From MFD09286-c1 sp963701015 (GTDB lineage: Bacteria > Bacteroidota > Bacteroidia > Bacteroidales > DTGW01): a stretch of DNA of 64,000 nt. Location: NCBI GenBank assembly GCA_963701015.1, contig OY969556.1, positions 620,001-684,000 on the forward strand. The letters are read 5' to 3'. The translations under genes were made by a program, and so were the position numbers. This document shows positions 62,948 through 64,000 of this stretch, piece after piece. The notes under the pieces are model-generated. The model had not been told where the DNA came from and searched no databases. It was given only the letters and a program-made list of their open reading frames with translations. Within the stretch, counting starts at the first letter, position 1. Each line of letters begins with the position of its first letter.

Positions 62948-63562
62948 TTATATCAATCTGTTTTTTACAGCATATAATGCCAGGCTAATTGAATTATTGG
63001 TTTTGGTGCGTTGAAGAAGTTCTGATCGTATTTTTTCCACGGTTCGTAATCCTATTAATAATTTTTCGCCAATTTCCGTTGATGATAGACCTTTGCATAG
63101 CCAATATAATACTTCCTTATCCCGAGGTTTTAATTCAAGGCGGTCAATTTCATTATTCTTTTTAATTATATTCAATAACAATTCCTGTGAGAAATATAAT
63201 TTCCCATTTTCAATAGCAGTTATGGCTTTATAAACTTCGTCATGGTCCGATTCTTTTTGTATAAATCCTTTTGCTCCAATATTTATAAGATCATTATAAT
63301 ATTGCTCATCATTAAACATGGACAGAATTAATATTTTTAAATCAGGATATTTCTGAATTCCATTTTTAGTAGCTTCAATGCCATTCATTTGTGGCATATT
63401 AATATCCATCAATACTACGTCGGGTTTGCATGTTTCCAGCAATTGCATAAACTCAATACCATTTGAAGCCTGCCCAATAACTTCAAATCCTAAATCTTTT
63501 AATAATAGTGCAAGGCCAGCACGTAATGCTTTATGATCATCGACTAAAATTATTTTGGTCAT
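62948..63562 (-). CDS. NarL/LuxR-type response regulator
   Basis: 204 residues. Receiver domain (1-120) with D8/D9, phospho-acceptor D53 in VVLMDINMPQMNG, S in LILSMFNDE and K in FIQKESD. The C-terminal LuxR-type HTH (about 140-204) has ELKPRDKEVLYWLCKGLSSTEIGEKLLIGLRTVEKIRSELLQRT, with the expected T-V-E-K-IRS pattern. It follows the histidine kinase gene by three bases; the two are a cognate pair and act at unknown promoters. Confidence 0.94.
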   Translation of the reverse strand: MTKIILVDDHKALRAGLALLLKDLGFEVIGQASNGIEFMQLLETCKPDVVLMDINMPQMNGIEATKNGIQKYPDLKILILSMFNDEQYYNDLINIGAKGFIQKESDHDEVYKAITAIENGKLYFSQELLLNIIKKNNEIDRLELKPRDKEVLYWLCKGLSSTEIGEKLLIGLRTVEKIRSELLQRTKTNNSISLALYAVKNRLI

Positions 63563-63565
63563 ATT

Positions 63566-64000
63566 TTATTTTTTTTGAATTATAGCTTTGGAACTTGCGT
63601 ATAAATAGAAACCTCTTCCTATACTGCTTTCAATTGTGCAACTTCCATTGATAGATTTTATGCGGCTCTGAATATTTAAAAGTCCAATTCCTTTATTTTC
63701 ATTAATTGTATTTTGATAATTAAATCCTTGTCCATTGTCATTATATGTATATTCTAACAAGTTATTACGATAATTTAAATTTATTTCAACAATTGTGGCA
63801 TTAGCATATTTAATTGTATTATTGAGCAATTCTTTTGTAATTCTATAATAAACCGTTTCAATTGTTTTGTCAAATCGTAACGAATTTAATGAATCATTAA
63901 TTTTAATTGAAATGAATGTTCTTTTCGATTCTGCTTCGGCATTTATTGCTGCAGAAAGCCCATAATTTTCAAGTACATGAGGGCTTAAGTTATTTGATAT
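63566..64000 (-). CDS. Sensor histidine kinase (partial, 5' end off the window)
   Basis: The frame is open from the right edge to a stop at 63566, about 144 codons. Seen residues: NNLSPHVLENYGLSAAI (region between HisKA_3 and ATPase), TVYYRITKELLNNTIKYANA (N-box), YNDNGQGF (G1), KGIGLLNIQSRIKSING (G2) and a closing GRGFYLYASSK. This is a NarX/DesK-type kinase, matching the NarL regulator that follows after three bases. A short reading from a TTG at 63829 is not the true start. Confidence 0.93.
   Translation of the reverse strand: MSNNLSPHVLENYGLSAAINAEAESKRTFISIKINDSLNSLRFDKTIETVYYRITKELLNNTIKYANATIVEINLNYRNNLLEYTYNDNGQGFNYQNTINENKGIGLLNIQSRIKSINGSCTIESSIGRGFYLYASSKAIIQKK

Noticed and set aside
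63566..63829. Stand-alone 87-residue protein
   Set aside because: It is the tail of a longer kinase that continues in frame to the right edge; the apparent start is an internal TTG.

Overview
The window is AT-rich DNA from a member of the Bacteroidota. Evidence: SusC/SusD-type outer-membrane pairs, CarboxypepD_reg-like beta-barrel proteins, a type IX secretion sorting domain, DUF5686, DUF5687 and RteC family proteins, an ssrA tag peptide GENNYALAA, and promoters of the Bacteroidota form TTTG-N17-20-TAnnTTTG. The tag and the RteC/IntDOT-like genes fit the Bacteroidales or relatives. I cannot name a species.

Region 1 (1-10493) is an integrated genomic island. A CTnDOT-like tyrosine integrase sits 290 bp from the 3' end of the tmRNA gene, which is the likely attachment site. 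RteC, an excisionase-like HTH protein, a DnaD-like replication protein and a DnaC-like ATPase follow. Its cargo is a defence cluster read leftwards: AbiEi antitoxin, AbiEii nucleotidyltransferase toxin, Vsr nickase, a DNA cytosine methyltransferase, a DUF3883 PD-(D/E)xK nuclease with a putative HTH, and a MORC/MutL-like GHKL ATPase cut by the left edge. AbiEi, AbiEii, Vsr and the methyltransferase overlap one another. The methyltransferase carries an apparent one-base frameshift that removes its C-terminal GNAVPP motif; the lost residues are intact in the next frame. The far end of the island lies outside the window.

Region 2 (10494-24664) is chromosomal backbone: ssrA, an MprF-like flippase/synthase, converging tRNA-Phe and tRNA-Asp with strong terminators, a DnaQ-like exonuclease, a SusC/SusD/lipoprotein uptake operon, Tex, a candidate small RNA, a TonB protein and a YqeY-like protein.

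Region 3 (24665-48951) is rich in cell-envelope genes: a papain-like protease with a type IX sorting domain, two outer-membrane beta-barrel proteins, a TMEM175-like channel, PlsY, a response regulator, a TerB/FHA-like/ABCG fusion with two exported partner proteins, the c-di-AMP synthase CdaA, a TPR protein, an ABC/DUF5687 exporter, and an ABC-GntR operon with a palindromic YtrA-like operator over its leader.

Region 4 (48952-64000) holds an amino-acid permease, a SIS/PfkB/DUF5686 cluster, two tandem hybrid histidine kinases, a tautomerase, a ferredoxin-NADP reductase-like protein, lipoyl synthase, and a two-component cluster (REC-only protein, NarL-type regulator, partial kinase) cut by the right edge.

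The most interesting material is the island-borne defence operon and its frameshift, the candidate small RNA at 23184-23305, the YtrA-type operator, and the TerB/FHA-like/ABCG locus. I found no CRISPR array, rRNA gene or intact insertion sequence. All family names are from motif recognition by eye, without database searches.
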